This document shows, one piece after another, positions 56,496 through 64,000 of a stretch of DNA of 64,000 bases. Source of the stretch: Streptomyces sp. YS415 (lineage in GTDB: Bacteria > Actinomycetota > Actinomycetes > Streptomycetales > Streptomycetaceae); NCBI RefSeq assembly GCF_023544665.1, contig NZ_JAMJFL010000018.1, positions 1-64,000 of the forward strand. The letters run 5' to 3'. Numbering within the stretch: position 1 is the stretch's first letter; every line of letters starts with the position of its first letter. A program made the position numbers and the translations under genes. Below the pieces are notes generated by a model. That model was not told the DNA's origin. It ran no database searches and worked only from the letters and a program-made list of their open reading frames with translations.

Positions 56496-57515
56496 GTGTC
56501 GGGTATGTCGGCGGGCCGGTCAGCCATGCGGATGGGACCCGCTGAGCTGGTGCAGGCGGCGGCCATGGCCCGCCGCTTCTACCTCGAGGGAAAATCCAAG
56601 ATCCAGATCGCCGAGGAGTTCGGCGTCAGCCGCTTCAAAGTGGCCCGGGTCCTGGAGACCGCCCTCGAGAGGGATCTCGTGCGTATCGAGATCCGCGTCC
56701 CCGCCGAGCTGGACGCCGAGCGCTCGGACGCGCTGCGGGCCCGCTACGGCCTCAGGCACGCCGTCGTGGTCGAGTCGCCGGCGGAGGCCCAGGACTCTCC
56801 CGACCCGGAGAACCTGGGAGAAGTGGCCGCCGATCTGCTCGGCGAACTGGTGAACGAAGGTGATGTCCTGGGCCTGGCCTGGGGCCGCTCCACCATCCAC
56901 ATGGCGGCCGCGCTCGACCGGCTGCCGCCGTGCACGGTGGTGCAGCTGACCGGCGTGTACGACGCCGGGACCGCCGAGCGCGGCTCGGTGGAGGCGGTGC
57001 GCCGGGCGGCCCAGGTCTCGGGCGGTGACGCGCACCCGATCTACGCGCCGATGCTGCTGCCGGACGTGGCCACCGCGGCGGCGCTGCGCAACCAGACCGG
57101 GATCGCCCGGGCCTTCGAGTACTTCGACAAGGTCACGGTCGCCTGCGTCTCCATCGGCTCCTGGGAGCCGGGCATCTCCACGGTGCACGACATGCTCAGC
57201 GACCAGGAGCGGGCGCACTACGCCTCGCTCGGGGTCGCCGCCGAGATGTCGGCGCACCTCTTCGACGCCGACGGCCGCCGGGTCGGGCGGGACCTCGGCG
57301 AGCGGTGCATCACCGTCAAGGCGGACCAGCTCCGCCGTATCCCCGAGGTGGTCGCCATAGCGGGCGGGGCGCGCAAGGCGTCCGCGATCGACGCCGTGCT
57401 GCGGTCCGGGCTCGTCACCAGCCTGGTGACCGACACCTCGGCGGCGGACGTGCTGATGACGGCCGGGCCCCCGCCCAAGCCCGCGCTCAACAGGTCCGAC
57501 CCGGACGGAATCTGA
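56496..57515 (+). CDS. SorC/DeoR-type sugar-binding transcriptional regulator
   Basis: Regulator of 339 residues with an N-terminal HTH (about 20-60, KSKIQIAEEFGVSRFKVARVLETA) and a C-terminal phosphosugar-binding domain related to SorC/CggR (GDVLGLAWGRSTIHMAAAL, IAGGARKASAIDAVLRSG). The inducer is probably a phosphorylated sugar. The GTG at 56496 has GGAG six bases upstream; an earlier in-frame GTG at 56472 lacks one. Its position after rpe suggests a link to pentose phosphate or pentose use, which is an inference. Confidence 0.88.
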   Translation: MSGMSAGRSAMRMGPAELVQAAAMARRFYLEGKSKIQIAEEFGVSRFKVARVLETALERDLVRIEIRVPAELDAERSDALRARYGLRHAVVVESPAEAQDSPDPENLGEVAADLLGELVNEGDVLGLAWGRSTIHMAAALDRLPPCTVVQLTGVYDAGTAERGSVEAVRRAAQVSGGDAHPIYAPMLLPDVATAAALRNQTGIARAFEYFDKVTVACVSIGSWEPGISTVHDMLSDQERAHYASLGVAAEMSAHLFDADGRRVGRDLGERCITVKADQLRRIPEVVAIAGGARKASAIDAVLRSGLVTSLVTDTSAADVLMTAGPPPKPALNRSDPDGI

Positions 57516-57618
57516 CGGAAGATCAGCAGGGGGCGGCCGTGGCCGCGTCGACGCGATGCCGCCGCGGTCCGTCCCCCGTTCCCGACGACCGGCACGACTC
57601 GTTCAGGGCGGTGGGGAG

Positions 57619-57909
57619 ATGACGGAAGTCCTGGCCACACTGGACCTCGCCGGGGTCACCGACAAGGCGGGCCTGATGGACCGGTGCCTGCGGGACCTGG
57701 GGCTGCCGGAACACTTCGGCCGCAACTGGGATGCGCTGGCCGACGTCCTCTCCGATCCCGGCCTGTGGCCCGAGGGCCCGGCCGTGATCGTCGTACGGAA
57801 CTGGGAGCCGTATGCCGAGGCCCGGCCCGCGGAGTGGGAGACCGCCCGCGAGGTCTTCTCGTCCGCCTCGGCCGTCACCGCGGCGCTCGCCCTTGGAGGA
57901 TCCTCCTAA
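57619..57909 (+). CDS. Barstar-like RNase inhibitor, orphan
   Basis: Protein of 96 residues of the barstar family, which inhibits barnase-type ribonucleases by burying the active site. The family motif HFGRNWDALADVLSD (about 32-46) and the helix-strand pattern fit. The ATG at 57619 has GGGGAG right before it; a longer in-frame start at 57556 lacks conservation. No barnase or other toxin gene is adjacent in this window. The next gene is guaB1, on the same strand after 131 bases. Confidence 0.85.
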   Translation: MTEVLATLDLAGVTDKAGLMDRCLRDLGLPEHFGRNWDALADVLSDPGLWPEGPAVIVVRNWEPYAEARPAEWETAREVFSSASAVTAALALGGSS

Positions 57910-58040
57910 GCGCCTCTGACCAGCCTGGACGAAGAGACCGTGTATGGCATTCCGGTCGTCATGGGAGAATGAAGTACGTGCTCTTTCCCCCTGGCTGACC
58001 TGTCCGGGGGCCACCTCTGATCGACTGGGATGTGCAGCAC

Positions 58041-59483
58041 GTGCGTTTCCTCAATGACATCCAGCCCCCGTACGACCTGACGTACGACGACGTCTTCATG
58101 GTGCCGAGCCGCTCCGCGGTCGGTTCCCGGCAGGCGGTGGACCTCAGTGCCCCTGACGGCACGGGCACCACGATTCCGCTCGTCGTCGCCAACATGACCG
58201 CCATCGCCGGCCGCCGCATGGCGGAGACGATGGCCCGGCGCGGTGGTCTGGTGGTCATCCCGCAGGACATCCCGATCGACGTCGTCACCGAGGTCGTCAC
58301 CTGGGTCAAGAGCCGTCACCTGGTCCTCGACACCCCCATCGTGCTGTCCCCGCACCAGACGGTCGCCGACGCCCTCGCCCTGCTGCCCAAGCGCGCGCAC
58401 AACGCCGGTGTCGTCGTCGACGACGACTTCAAGCCGGTGGGCGTGGTCACCGACGCCGACCTCACCGGCGTGGACCGCTTCACCCAGCTCGAGGTCGTCA
58501 TGTCCCGCGACCTGCTGCTGCTCGACGCCGGCATCGACCCGCGCGAGGCCTTCAACACCCTCGACCACCACAACCGCCGCTACGCCCCCGCCGTGGACGC
58601 GGACGGCAAGCTGGCCGGCATCCTGACGCGCAAGGGCGCCCTGCGGGCCACGCTCTACACCCCGGCCGTGGACGCGGACGGCAAGCTGCGCATCGCCGCC
58701 GCCGTCGGCATCAACGGCGATGTGGCGGGCAAGGCCAAGCAACTGCTCGACGCGGGCGTGGACACGCTCGTCATCGACACCGCGCACGGCCACCAGGAGT
58801 CGATGATCAGCGCGATCAAGCTGGTCCGCGCGCTCGACCCGCAGGTGCCGATCGTGGCCGGCAACATCGTCGCCGCCGAGGGCGTCCGCGATCTCATCGA
58901 GGCCGGTGCCGACATCATCAAGGTCGGCGTCGGACCCGGTGCCATGTGCACCACCCGCATGATGACCGGCGTCGGCCGCCCGCAGTTCTCCGCGGTGCTG
59001 GAGTGCGCCGCCGAGGCGAAGAAGTACGGCAAGCACGTGTGGGCGGACGGCGGTGTCCGGCACCCGCGCGACGTGGCGATGGCCCTCGCGGCCGGTGCGT
59101 CCAACGTGATGGTCGGCTCCTGGTTCGCGGGCACCTACGAGTCCCCGGGCGACCTCCAGCACGACGCCCAGGGGCGGGCGTACAAGGAGTCCTTCGGCAT
59201 GGCCTCCGCGCGCGCGGTGCGCAACCGTACGTCGGAGGAGTCGGCCTACGACCGGGCCCGCAAGGCGCTGTTCGAGGAGGGCATCTCCACCTCGCGGATG
59301 TTCCTCGACCCGGCCCGGCCGGGCGTGGAGGACCTGATCGACTCGATCATCGCGGGCGTCCGCTCCTCCTGCACCTACGCCGGCGCCGGCTCCCTGGAGG
59401 AGTTCGCCGAGAAGGCCGTCATCGGCGTCCAGAGCGCCGCCGGCTACGCCGAGGGCAAGGCGCTGCACGCCAGCTGGAGCTGA
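58041..59483 (+). CDS. guaB1: GuaB1, IMPDH/GMPR family protein, probably GMP reductase
   Basis: TIM-barrel enzyme of the IMP dehydrogenase/GMP reductase family. The 480 residues have two CBS motifs inserted at about 95-205 and the catalytic Cys303 in GVGPGAMCTTRMMTGVGRPQ. The TGVGxPQ ending is as in GMP reductases (IMPDH has AGVGxPQ). The mycobacterial GuaB1 has been shown to be a GMP reductase with CBS domains, so the common annotation 'IMPDH-related' is probably wrong for the function. I chose the GTG at 58041 (MRFLNDIQPPYDLT) because GGGA lies ten bases upstream; a GTG at 58032 is too close to it. Confidence 0.9.
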   Translation: MRFLNDIQPPYDLTYDDVFMVPSRSAVGSRQAVDLSAPDGTGTTIPLVVANMTAIAGRRMAETMARRGGLVVIPQDIPIDVVTEVVTWVKSRHLVLDTPIVLSPHQTVADALALLPKRAHNAGVVVDDDFKPVGVVTDADLTGVDRFTQLEVVMSRDLLLLDAGIDPREAFNTLDHHNRRYAPAVDADGKLAGILTRKGALRATLYTPAVDADGKLRIAAAVGINGDVAGKAKQLLDAGVDTLVIDTAHGHQESMISAIKLVRALDPQVPIVAGNIVAAEGVRDLIEAGADIIKVGVGPGAMCTTRMMTGVGRPQFSAVLECAAEAKKYGKHVWADGGVRHPRDVAMALAAGASNVMVGSWFAGTYESPGDLQHDAQGRAYKESFGMASARAVRNRTSEESAYDRARKALFEEGISTSRMFLDPARPGVEDLIDSIIAGVRSSCTYAGAGSLEEFAEKAVIGVQSAAGYAEGKALHASWS

Positions 59484-59500
59484 CCCTTCCTGCCTCTCGT

Positions 59501-59541
59501 ACGGCCCCCGTCGTTCCCCTTCCGGGAACGGCGGGGGCCGT
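59501..59541 (+). terminator. Terminator after guaB1
   Basis: Inverted repeat of 18 bp with one G-U pair (59501-59518 with 59524-59541, five-base loop), 17 bases after the guaB1 stop. Confidence 0.88.
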
Positions 59542-59670
59542 TCTGCATGCCCACCTGGAAGCCCTCGCCAAAGCCCCTCCCCAAGGCCCTCGCGCAATGG
59601 TCGACAGCCGCCGTGCAACGAACACCCACCCAGGCCCGATGCACGCAATGATCATGCGGGTATGCGCAAG

Positions 59671-59709
59671 GTTGCTGCATTTCATCAGCAACGCCCCACC
59701 TCATAGGCT
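59671..59709 (+). promoter_or_regulatory. Permease promoter with Lrp-type operator
   Basis: GTTGCTG-N8-CAGCAAC (59671-59677 with 59686-59692) is a perfect palindrome with an AT-rich centre, the form of an Lrp/AsnC binding site. It overlaps the -35-like TTCATC (59681-59686), which is 17 bases before TAGGCT (59704-59709), a good -10. A regulator bound here would affect transcription of the permease and the Lrp gene behind it. The rest of the 334-base gap before the permease has no gene. Confidence 0.55.
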
Positions 59710-59817
59710 GTCGCCTCGTACGTGGCGTGGCGGGGACCCCGCTCGGTGGGTCCCTGCTTCGAAGGGGTGCCGCCTGGTCCCTGCCGCCCTGACCGGCAGC
59801 GATGAAGGAGCCAGCGC

Positions 59818-61287
59818 GTGCTCGACCAAGGCGCACCCCCGCACGATCCAGGCAAGACCGCCCCCGCGTCCCCGGGGCTCGGCGCGCGCCTGATGCGACG
59901 CAAGCCCGTGGAAGCCCTGGTCGAGGAGGGTGGCCAGGGCGAGGGAGGGTCGCTCAGACGCTCCCTGGGCCTGTGGCAGCTCACCATGATCAGCATCGGT
60001 GCCACCCTCGGCACCGGCATCTTCGTCGTCCTCGGCGACGCCGTCCCCGAGGCCGGTCCCGCGGTCACCCTCGCCTTCGTCATAGCGGGTCTCACGGCGC
60101 TGTTCTCGGCCCTGTCCTACGCCGAGCTCGCGGGCAGCATCCCGGTCGCCGGGTCCTCGTACTCGTATGCGTACGCAACGATGGGCGAACTCGTCGCCTG
60201 GGTCTGCGGCTGGTGCCTGGTGCTGGAGTACGGCGTCTCCGTGGCCGCCGTCGCGGTCGGCTGGGGCGAGTACCTCAACGAACTCCTCGACGGCACGATC
60301 GGTGTCACCATCCCCTCCGCGCTCTCCTCGGCGCCGGGCGAGGGCGGCATCATCAACCTGCCCGCGCTGCTCGTCGTCGTGCTGGCGATGGTGTTCCTGC
60401 TCGGCGGCGTCCGGGAGTCGGCACGCGCCAACACGATCATGGTCGCGGTGAAGATCGCCGCGCTGGTGCTGTTCTGCGCGGTCGGCTTCATGGGCTTCAA
60501 GTCCGGCAACTACGAGGACTTCATGCCGCTCGGCATGGCGGGCGTCAGCGCCGCCGGTGCCACCCTGTTCTTCTCCTACATCGGCTTCGACGCCGCCTCC
60601 ACCGCCGGTGAGGAGGCCAAGAACCCCAAGAAGGACCTGCCGCGCGCGATCATGCTCTCGCTGATCATCGTCACCGCGCTGTACGTCCTGGTCGCCGCCG
60701 TCGCCGTCGGCGCCTGGAACTGGACGAAGTTCGAGGGCTCCGAGGCCTCCCTCGCGGCGATCATGACCGACGTCAGCGGCCAGTCCTTCTGGGGCACCCT
60801 GCTCGCGCTCGGCGCGGTCATCTCCATCGCGTCCGTGGTCCTCACGGTGCTGTACGGCCAGACCCGCATCCTCTTCGCGATGTCCCGCGACGGCCTGGTG
60901 CCCAAGGCGCTCGGCAAGGTGGACCGCAAGACCGGCACCCCGCGTCTGAACACGATCCTCGTCTCCGCGTTCTGCGGTGTCCTCGCCGCGATGATCCCGC
61001 TCGGCAAGCTCGTCGACGCCACCAGCATCGGCACGCTGTTCGCCTTCGCGCTGGTCAACATCGCGGTGATCGTCCTGCGCTACCGGCGTCCGGAGCTGGA
61101 GCGGACCTTCAAGGTGCCGTTCGGTCCGGTGCTGCCCGTCCTCGGCTTCGCGTTCTGCGCGTACAACATGTTCAGCCTCGACACCGTGACCTGGGTGGTC
61201 TTCGGGTGCTGGATGGCGGCCGGTCTCGTGTTCTACTTCCTGTACGGCTACCGCCGTTCCCGTCTTGCCGTGTCAGAAGTGAAGTGA
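59818..61287 (+). CDS. Amino acid permease, APC superfamily (CAT-like)
   Basis: Membrane transporter of 489 residues with about 12 helices. The first helix region GLWQLTMISIGATLGTGIFVVLG has the APC substrate-binding GTGIF motif. Another typical segment is FSYIGFDAASTAGEEAKNPKKDLPRAI. The length and these motifs fit the cationic amino acid transporter group, but substrate assignment is weak. GTG start with AAGGAG seven bases upstream. An Lrp-type regulator gene follows ten bases later and likely controls it. Confidence 0.9.
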   Translation: MLDQGAPPHDPGKTAPASPGLGARLMRRKPVEALVEEGGQGEGGSLRRSLGLWQLTMISIGATLGTGIFVVLGDAVPEAGPAVTLAFVIAGLTALFSALSYAELAGSIPVAGSSYSYAYATMGELVAWVCGWCLVLEYGVSVAAVAVGWGEYLNELLDGTIGVTIPSALSSAPGEGGIINLPALLVVVLAMVFLLGGVRESARANTIMVAVKIAALVLFCAVGFMGFKSGNYEDFMPLGMAGVSAAGATLFFSYIGFDAASTAGEEAKNPKKDLPRAIMLSLIIVTALYVLVAAVAVGAWNWTKFEGSEASLAAIMTDVSGQSFWGTLLALGAVISIASVVLTVLYGQTRILFAMSRDGLVPKALGKVDRKTGTPRLNTILVSAFCGVLAAMIPLGKLVDATSIGTLFAFALVNIAVIVLRYRRPELERTFKVPFGPVLPVLGFAFCAYNMFSLDTVTWVVFGCWMAAGLVFYFLYGYRRSRLAVSEVK

Positions 61288-61297
61288 ACCACCCGCA

Positions 61298-61750
61298 GTG
61301 CTGAACGATCTCGACGAACGCATCGTGCACGCCCTCGCCGAGGACGCCCGCCGCTCCTACGCGGACATCGGGCAGCTCGTCGGCCTGTCCGCGCCCGCCG
61401 TCAAGCGGCGCGTGGACCGGCTGCGCGCCACCGGCGCCATCACCGGATTCACGGTACGGGTGGACCCGTCGGCGCTCGGCTGGGAGACCGAGGGGTTCGT
61501 CGAGATCTACTGCCGGCACAACACCTCGCCGGACACCATCCGGCGAGGGCTCGAGCGCTATCAGGAAGTCGTGGCCGCGTCCACCGTCACGGGTGACGCG
61601 GACGCGGTCGTGCAGGTCTTCGCCTCCGACATGCGCCACTTCGAGCGGGTGCTGGAGCGGATCGCCGGGGAGCCGTTCGTGGAGCGGACCAAGTCGGTCC
61701 TGGTGCTCTCGCCGCTGCTGAGGCGGTTCTCCTCGGGCTCGCCCACCTAG
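61298..61750 (+). CDS. Lrp/AsnC family transcriptional regulator
   Basis: Amino acid-responsive regulator of 150 residues. The N-terminal HTH (about 5-50: LDERIVHALAEDARRSYADIGQLVGLSAPAVKRRVDRLRATGAITG) is followed by the RAM effector domain (about 65-140). Start GTG, ten bases after the permease stop, so the two share a transcript. A palindrome in the permease promoter is the likely operator; an amino acid carried by the permease is the likely ligand. Confidence 0.92.
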   Translation: MLNDLDERIVHALAEDARRSYADIGQLVGLSAPAVKRRVDRLRATGAITGFTVRVDPSALGWETEGFVEIYCRHNTSPDTIRRGLERYQEVVAASTVTGDADAVVQVFASDMRHFERVLERIAGEPFVERTKSVLVLSPLLRRFSSGSPT

Positions 61751-61789
61751 CCGGGGCGCCCCCACCCGGTCTTCTTGACGCAGGTATCG

Positions 61790-62081
61790 CCCCGGGGCCG
61801 CCTCGTCGATGCGGAAGATCAGCGCGTAGACCGAGTAGGGGTGGCGGCCGTCAGGACGAGCTCGCGGGCGCTCTCCGCCCTCGCTACCCGAAAGCCCGGC
61901 AGCGGAGAGCCCTGCGCCAGCGGCCGGGGCCGGACGCCATGACGTCCGCGCCGCCGATCAGCCGGGCGTACGCGGCGATGGGCCCCGTCCGAAGGACGCG
62001 TCCAGGGCATCGGCCGGGCCCTTGCCAGAGCGCGTCGCGCGCCGCGACCACGAGGACCGAGTGCTCGTCGATGCAGGCCAG
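61790..62081 (-). pseudogene. Frameshifted pseudogene between the Lrp and MFS genes
   Basis: Remnant of a small protein gene. On the minus strand, protein-like pieces occur in succession but in changing frames: CIDEHSVLVVAARDALW (62075-62025), then ADALDASFGRGP in a second frame, IAAYARLIGGADVMASGP (61979-61926) back in the first, PLAQGSPLPGFRVARAES... (61923-61849) in a third, and HPYSVYALIFRIDEAAPG (61843-61790). Joined together they read as one protein like those I recall from Streptomyces (an SRPBCC-like small domain). At least four small indels and a missing C-terminus show decay. The family name is uncertain. Confidence 0.7.
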
Positions 62082-62126
62082 GCCGGTGCTCGTGAATTCT
62101 ACCTGCACGAGAGGGCCGAGTCGGCC

Positions 62127-62132
62127 TAGTAT
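62127..62132 (+). promoter_or_regulatory. -10-like element upstream of the MFS gene
   Basis: TAGTAT about 100 bases before the MFS start, beyond the 5' end of the pseudogene. A weak -35 (TGCACG, 62104-62109) lies 17 bases upstream. Confidence 0.4.
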
Positions 62133-62234
62133 CGAGCCATGACCTGGCGACATTGATCCATAACCCGTCGTGCCTCCCGAGGGCCGCCGCGGACGCCGTA
62201 CCCCGCGTCCGATCCGCCCCTCAGGGAAGGCCTC

Positions 62235-63428
62235 ATGACACTCTCACCCGCGCGCGTGCCCGCCACCACCGGCAGCCTTCGACGGCTCACTCGCACGCTG
62301 TACGGTTACGCGTTCCTCGACGATCTCGTCCTGCTCTACCCGCTGTACGCCCTGCTCTTCGCCGACAGCGGGCTGTCGCTGTGGCAGATCTCCTCGCTGT
62401 TCGCCCTGTGGTCGATCACCGGCGTCGTCCTGGAGGTGCCCTCCGGCGCCTGGGCCGACGCCGTCTCCCGCCGGGCGCTGCTGTGGCTCGGCCCGCTGCT
62501 CAGCGCGGCCGGCTTCGCCCTGTGGGTGCTCATCCCCTCGTACGGGGCCTTCGCGGCCGGCTTCGTCCTGTGGGGCATCAGCGGCGCGCTGGGCTCCGGC
62601 GCCATGGAGGCCCTGGTCTACGACGAACTGGACCGGCACGGCGCCGCCGACCGCTACGCCCGCGTCATGGGCCGGGCCCGGGCGGCGGGGCTGCTGGGCG
62701 TCATGGCCGCGATGGCGGCGGCCGGTCCGGTGTTCGCGCTCGGCGGCTACCGGGCCGTGGGCGCGGCGAGCGTCGCCGTGTGTCTGCTGGCCGCGCTGAC
62801 GGCGACCCGGTTCCCGGAGGACCGGAACCGGAAGGGCGACGACGAGGGCTGGGCGGCGACCCTGCGCACCGGTCTCGCCACCGCCCGCACGGACCGCTCG
62901 CTGCGCGGGGCGCTGCTGCTCGTCCCGGCGGTGGCCTGCGTGTGGAGCGCCCTCGACGAGTACTCGCCGCTGCTGGTCCGGGAGACCGGCGTGCCCGACG
63001 GGTTCGTGCCCTACGCGCTCCTGCTGATCTGGGCCGCGGTCACCGCCGTCAGCCTGCTGGCGGGCCCCGCGGAACGCCTCGGCACGACCGGCTTCACCTG
63101 GCTGATCGCGGCCTCCGCCGTCGCCCTGGCGCTCGGCGCGCTCACCCGCACCCCGGCCGGCCTCGCCCTGATCGCCGTGGCCTTCGCGGGCTTCCAGCTG
63201 GCGACCGTCCTCGCCGACGTCCGCCTCCAGCACCGCATCGAGGAGGGCGGCCGGGCCACCCTCACCTCGGTCGCGGGCCTGGGCACGGAACTGCTGACGG
63301 TCCTGGTCTACGGCGCCTACGCGGTGGCCGGCGACCACGCCTCCCACGGCGCGGTGTTCGCCCTGTTCGCGCTGCCGTACCTGGTGGGGGCGGTGATCAG
63401 AGGGGCGGCCGCCAAGGCGCGGCGCTGA
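62235..63428 (+). CDS. MFS transporter
   Basis: Membrane transporter of 397 residues with about 12 helices. The loop between helices 2 and 3 reads EVPSGAWADAVSRRALL, a clear form of the MFS motif A. The charged middle (ATRFPEDRNRKGDDEGW, near residue 195) separates the two six-helix halves. Probably an efflux pump, but the substrate is unknown. ATG start with AGGGAAGG upstream. No regulator gene is adjacent, unless the Lrp gene contributes. Confidence 0.87.
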   Translation: MTLSPARVPATTGSLRRLTRTLYGYAFLDDLVLLYPLYALLFADSGLSLWQISSLFALWSITGVVLEVPSGAWADAVSRRALLWLGPLLSAAGFALWVLIPSYGAFAAGFVLWGISGALGSGAMEALVYDELDRHGAADRYARVMGRARAAGLLGVMAAMAAAGPVFALGGYRAVGAASVAVCLLAALTATRFPEDRNRKGDDEGWAATLRTGLATARTDRSLRGALLLVPAVACVWSALDEYSPLLVRETGVPDGFVPYALLLIWAAVTAVSLLAGPAERLGTTGFTWLIAASAVALALGALTRTPAGLALIAVAFAGFQLATVLADVRLQHRIEEGGRATLTSVAGLGTELLTVLVYGAYAVAGDHASHGAVFALFALPYLVGAVIRGAAAKARR

Positions 63429-63430
63429 CC

Positions 63431-63491
63431 GCGCAACGAATCGCCGCCTCGGCCGCGGAGCACGCAACGTTCCGCTCACGAGCGCGCAACG
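63431..63491. repeat. Three spaced CGCAACG repeats upstream of the nitrilase gene
   Basis: (G/A)CGCAACG occurs at 63431-63438, 63462-63469 and 63484-63491. The start-to-start distances of 31 and 22 bases put all three near the same face of the DNA helix. The spacing suggests a regulator array before the nitrilase gene; the number of copies is small, so chance is possible. Confidence 0.4.
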
Positions 63492-63573
63492 GCTCCTGCT
63501 TGTCCGGCCGAGCGCGGCGACCGTACCGTCTAGAGGACCCCTTGAACCCCCTTCCGCCCGGTGAGGATCACGC

Positions 63574-64000
63574 ATGCGCACCGCCCTGCTCCAGAGCTCC
63601 GGCCGCCCCGGCTCGGTCGCCGAGAACCTCAAGGTGCTCGACGAGGCCGCGGGCCGTGCCGCCGCAGCGGGTGCCGGGCTGCTCATCACGCCGGAGATGT
63701 TCCTGACCGGGTACGCGATCGGCGACGGCATCGCGCGGCTCGCCGAGCCCGCCGACGGGGACAGCGCGGACGCCGTCGCGGAGATCGCCTCGCGGCACGG
63801 TCTCGCCCTCGCCTACGGCTACCCCGAGCGGGACGGCGAGACCGTGTACAACTCCGCGCAGCTGATCTCCGCCGACGGCACCCGGCAGGCCAACTACCGC
63901 AAGACCCACCTCTTCGGCTGCTTCGAGCGCGACCACTTCACGCCGGGGGAGCGGCAGGTGGTGCAGGCGGAGCTGAACGGCCTCCGCGTCGGCATCCTGA
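63574..64000 (+). CDS. Carbon-nitrogen hydrolase (nitrilase superfamily), 5' part
   Basis: First 142 residues of a nitrilase/amidase-type enzyme; the gene runs past the window end. The catalytic Glu in LLITPEMFLTGY (about residue 42) and Lys in NYRKTHLFG (about 110) are present; the catalytic Cys would lie just beyond the window. The segment DHFTPGERQVVQ is typical of the family. ATG start with GTGAGGA upstream. Possible roles include amidase or deaminated glutathione amidase; the substrate cannot be assigned from this part. Confidence 0.88.
   Translation, partial: MRTALLQSSGRPGSVAENLKVLDEAAGRAAAAGAGLLITPEMFLTGYAIGDGIARLAEPADGDSADAVAEIASRHGLALAYGYPERDGETVYNSAQLISADGTRQANYRKTHLFGCFERDHFTPGERQVVQAELNGLRVGIL

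Overview
The window is a stretch of core chromosome from a Streptomyces species. The evidence is very high G+C with strong G/C bias at third codon positions, frequent GTG and TTG starts, and Streptomyces-type developmental and nucleoid genes (bldD, sIHF). The gene order, as I recall it, matches the S. coelicolor SCO1520 to SCO1460 region read in reverse. I see no prophage, insertion sequence, CRISPR array, tRNA or rRNA, and no secondary-metabolite cluster.

Layout. 1-9.3 kb: ruvC-ruvA-ruvB (Holliday junction processing), yajC-secD-secF (protein export), apt and the bifunctional (p)ppGpp enzyme gene relA. 9.3-16.8 kb: a DUF349 protein and a membrane cyclophilin (minus strand), a metallo-hydrolase, hisS, a VKOR-type thiol oxidase, rarA, and rpsD behind a leader of about 300 nt. 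16.8-23.1 kb: a minus-strand STAND-type NTPase with repeats, then DUF948 and DUF6167 proteins, alaS and ruvX. 23.2-30.1 kb: mltG followed by aroE, a small membrane protein, aroC, aroK, aroB and a proline-rich P-loop protein. 30.1-33.2 kb: an M24 peptidase homologue with altered metal ligands, efp, nusB, and convergent bldD. 33.4-43.4 kb: the UMP pathway, pyrR-pyrB-pyrC-(membrane protein)-carA-carB-pyrD-pyrF, mostly translationally coupled. 43.4-53.5 kb: sIHF, gmk, rpoZ, coaBC, metK, priA, an HTH protein gene, fmt and rsmB. 53.5-64 kb: a divergent MMPL transporter, rpe, a SorC-type regulator, an orphan barstar homologue, guaB1 (probably a GMP reductase), an amino acid permease with an Lrp regulator, a decayed pseudogene, an MFS transporter, and the first part of a nitrilase-family gene cut by the window end.

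The genes mostly supply replication/repair, translation, nucleotide, aromatic amino acid and cofactor synthesis. The most informative sequences lie between genes. A PyrR-binding hairpin appears to cover the pyrR ribosome binding site. A BldD box overlaps the bldD -10 element. A likely Lrp operator sits on the permease promoter. A structured Streptomyces repeat occurs twice in opposite orientation around the M24-efp-nusB group. Several long perfect inverted repeats act as terminators. No clearly new multi-gene system is visible. The best candidates for new biology are the M24 pseudo-peptidase, the STAND protein, the membrane protein inside the pyr operon, and the orphan barstar.
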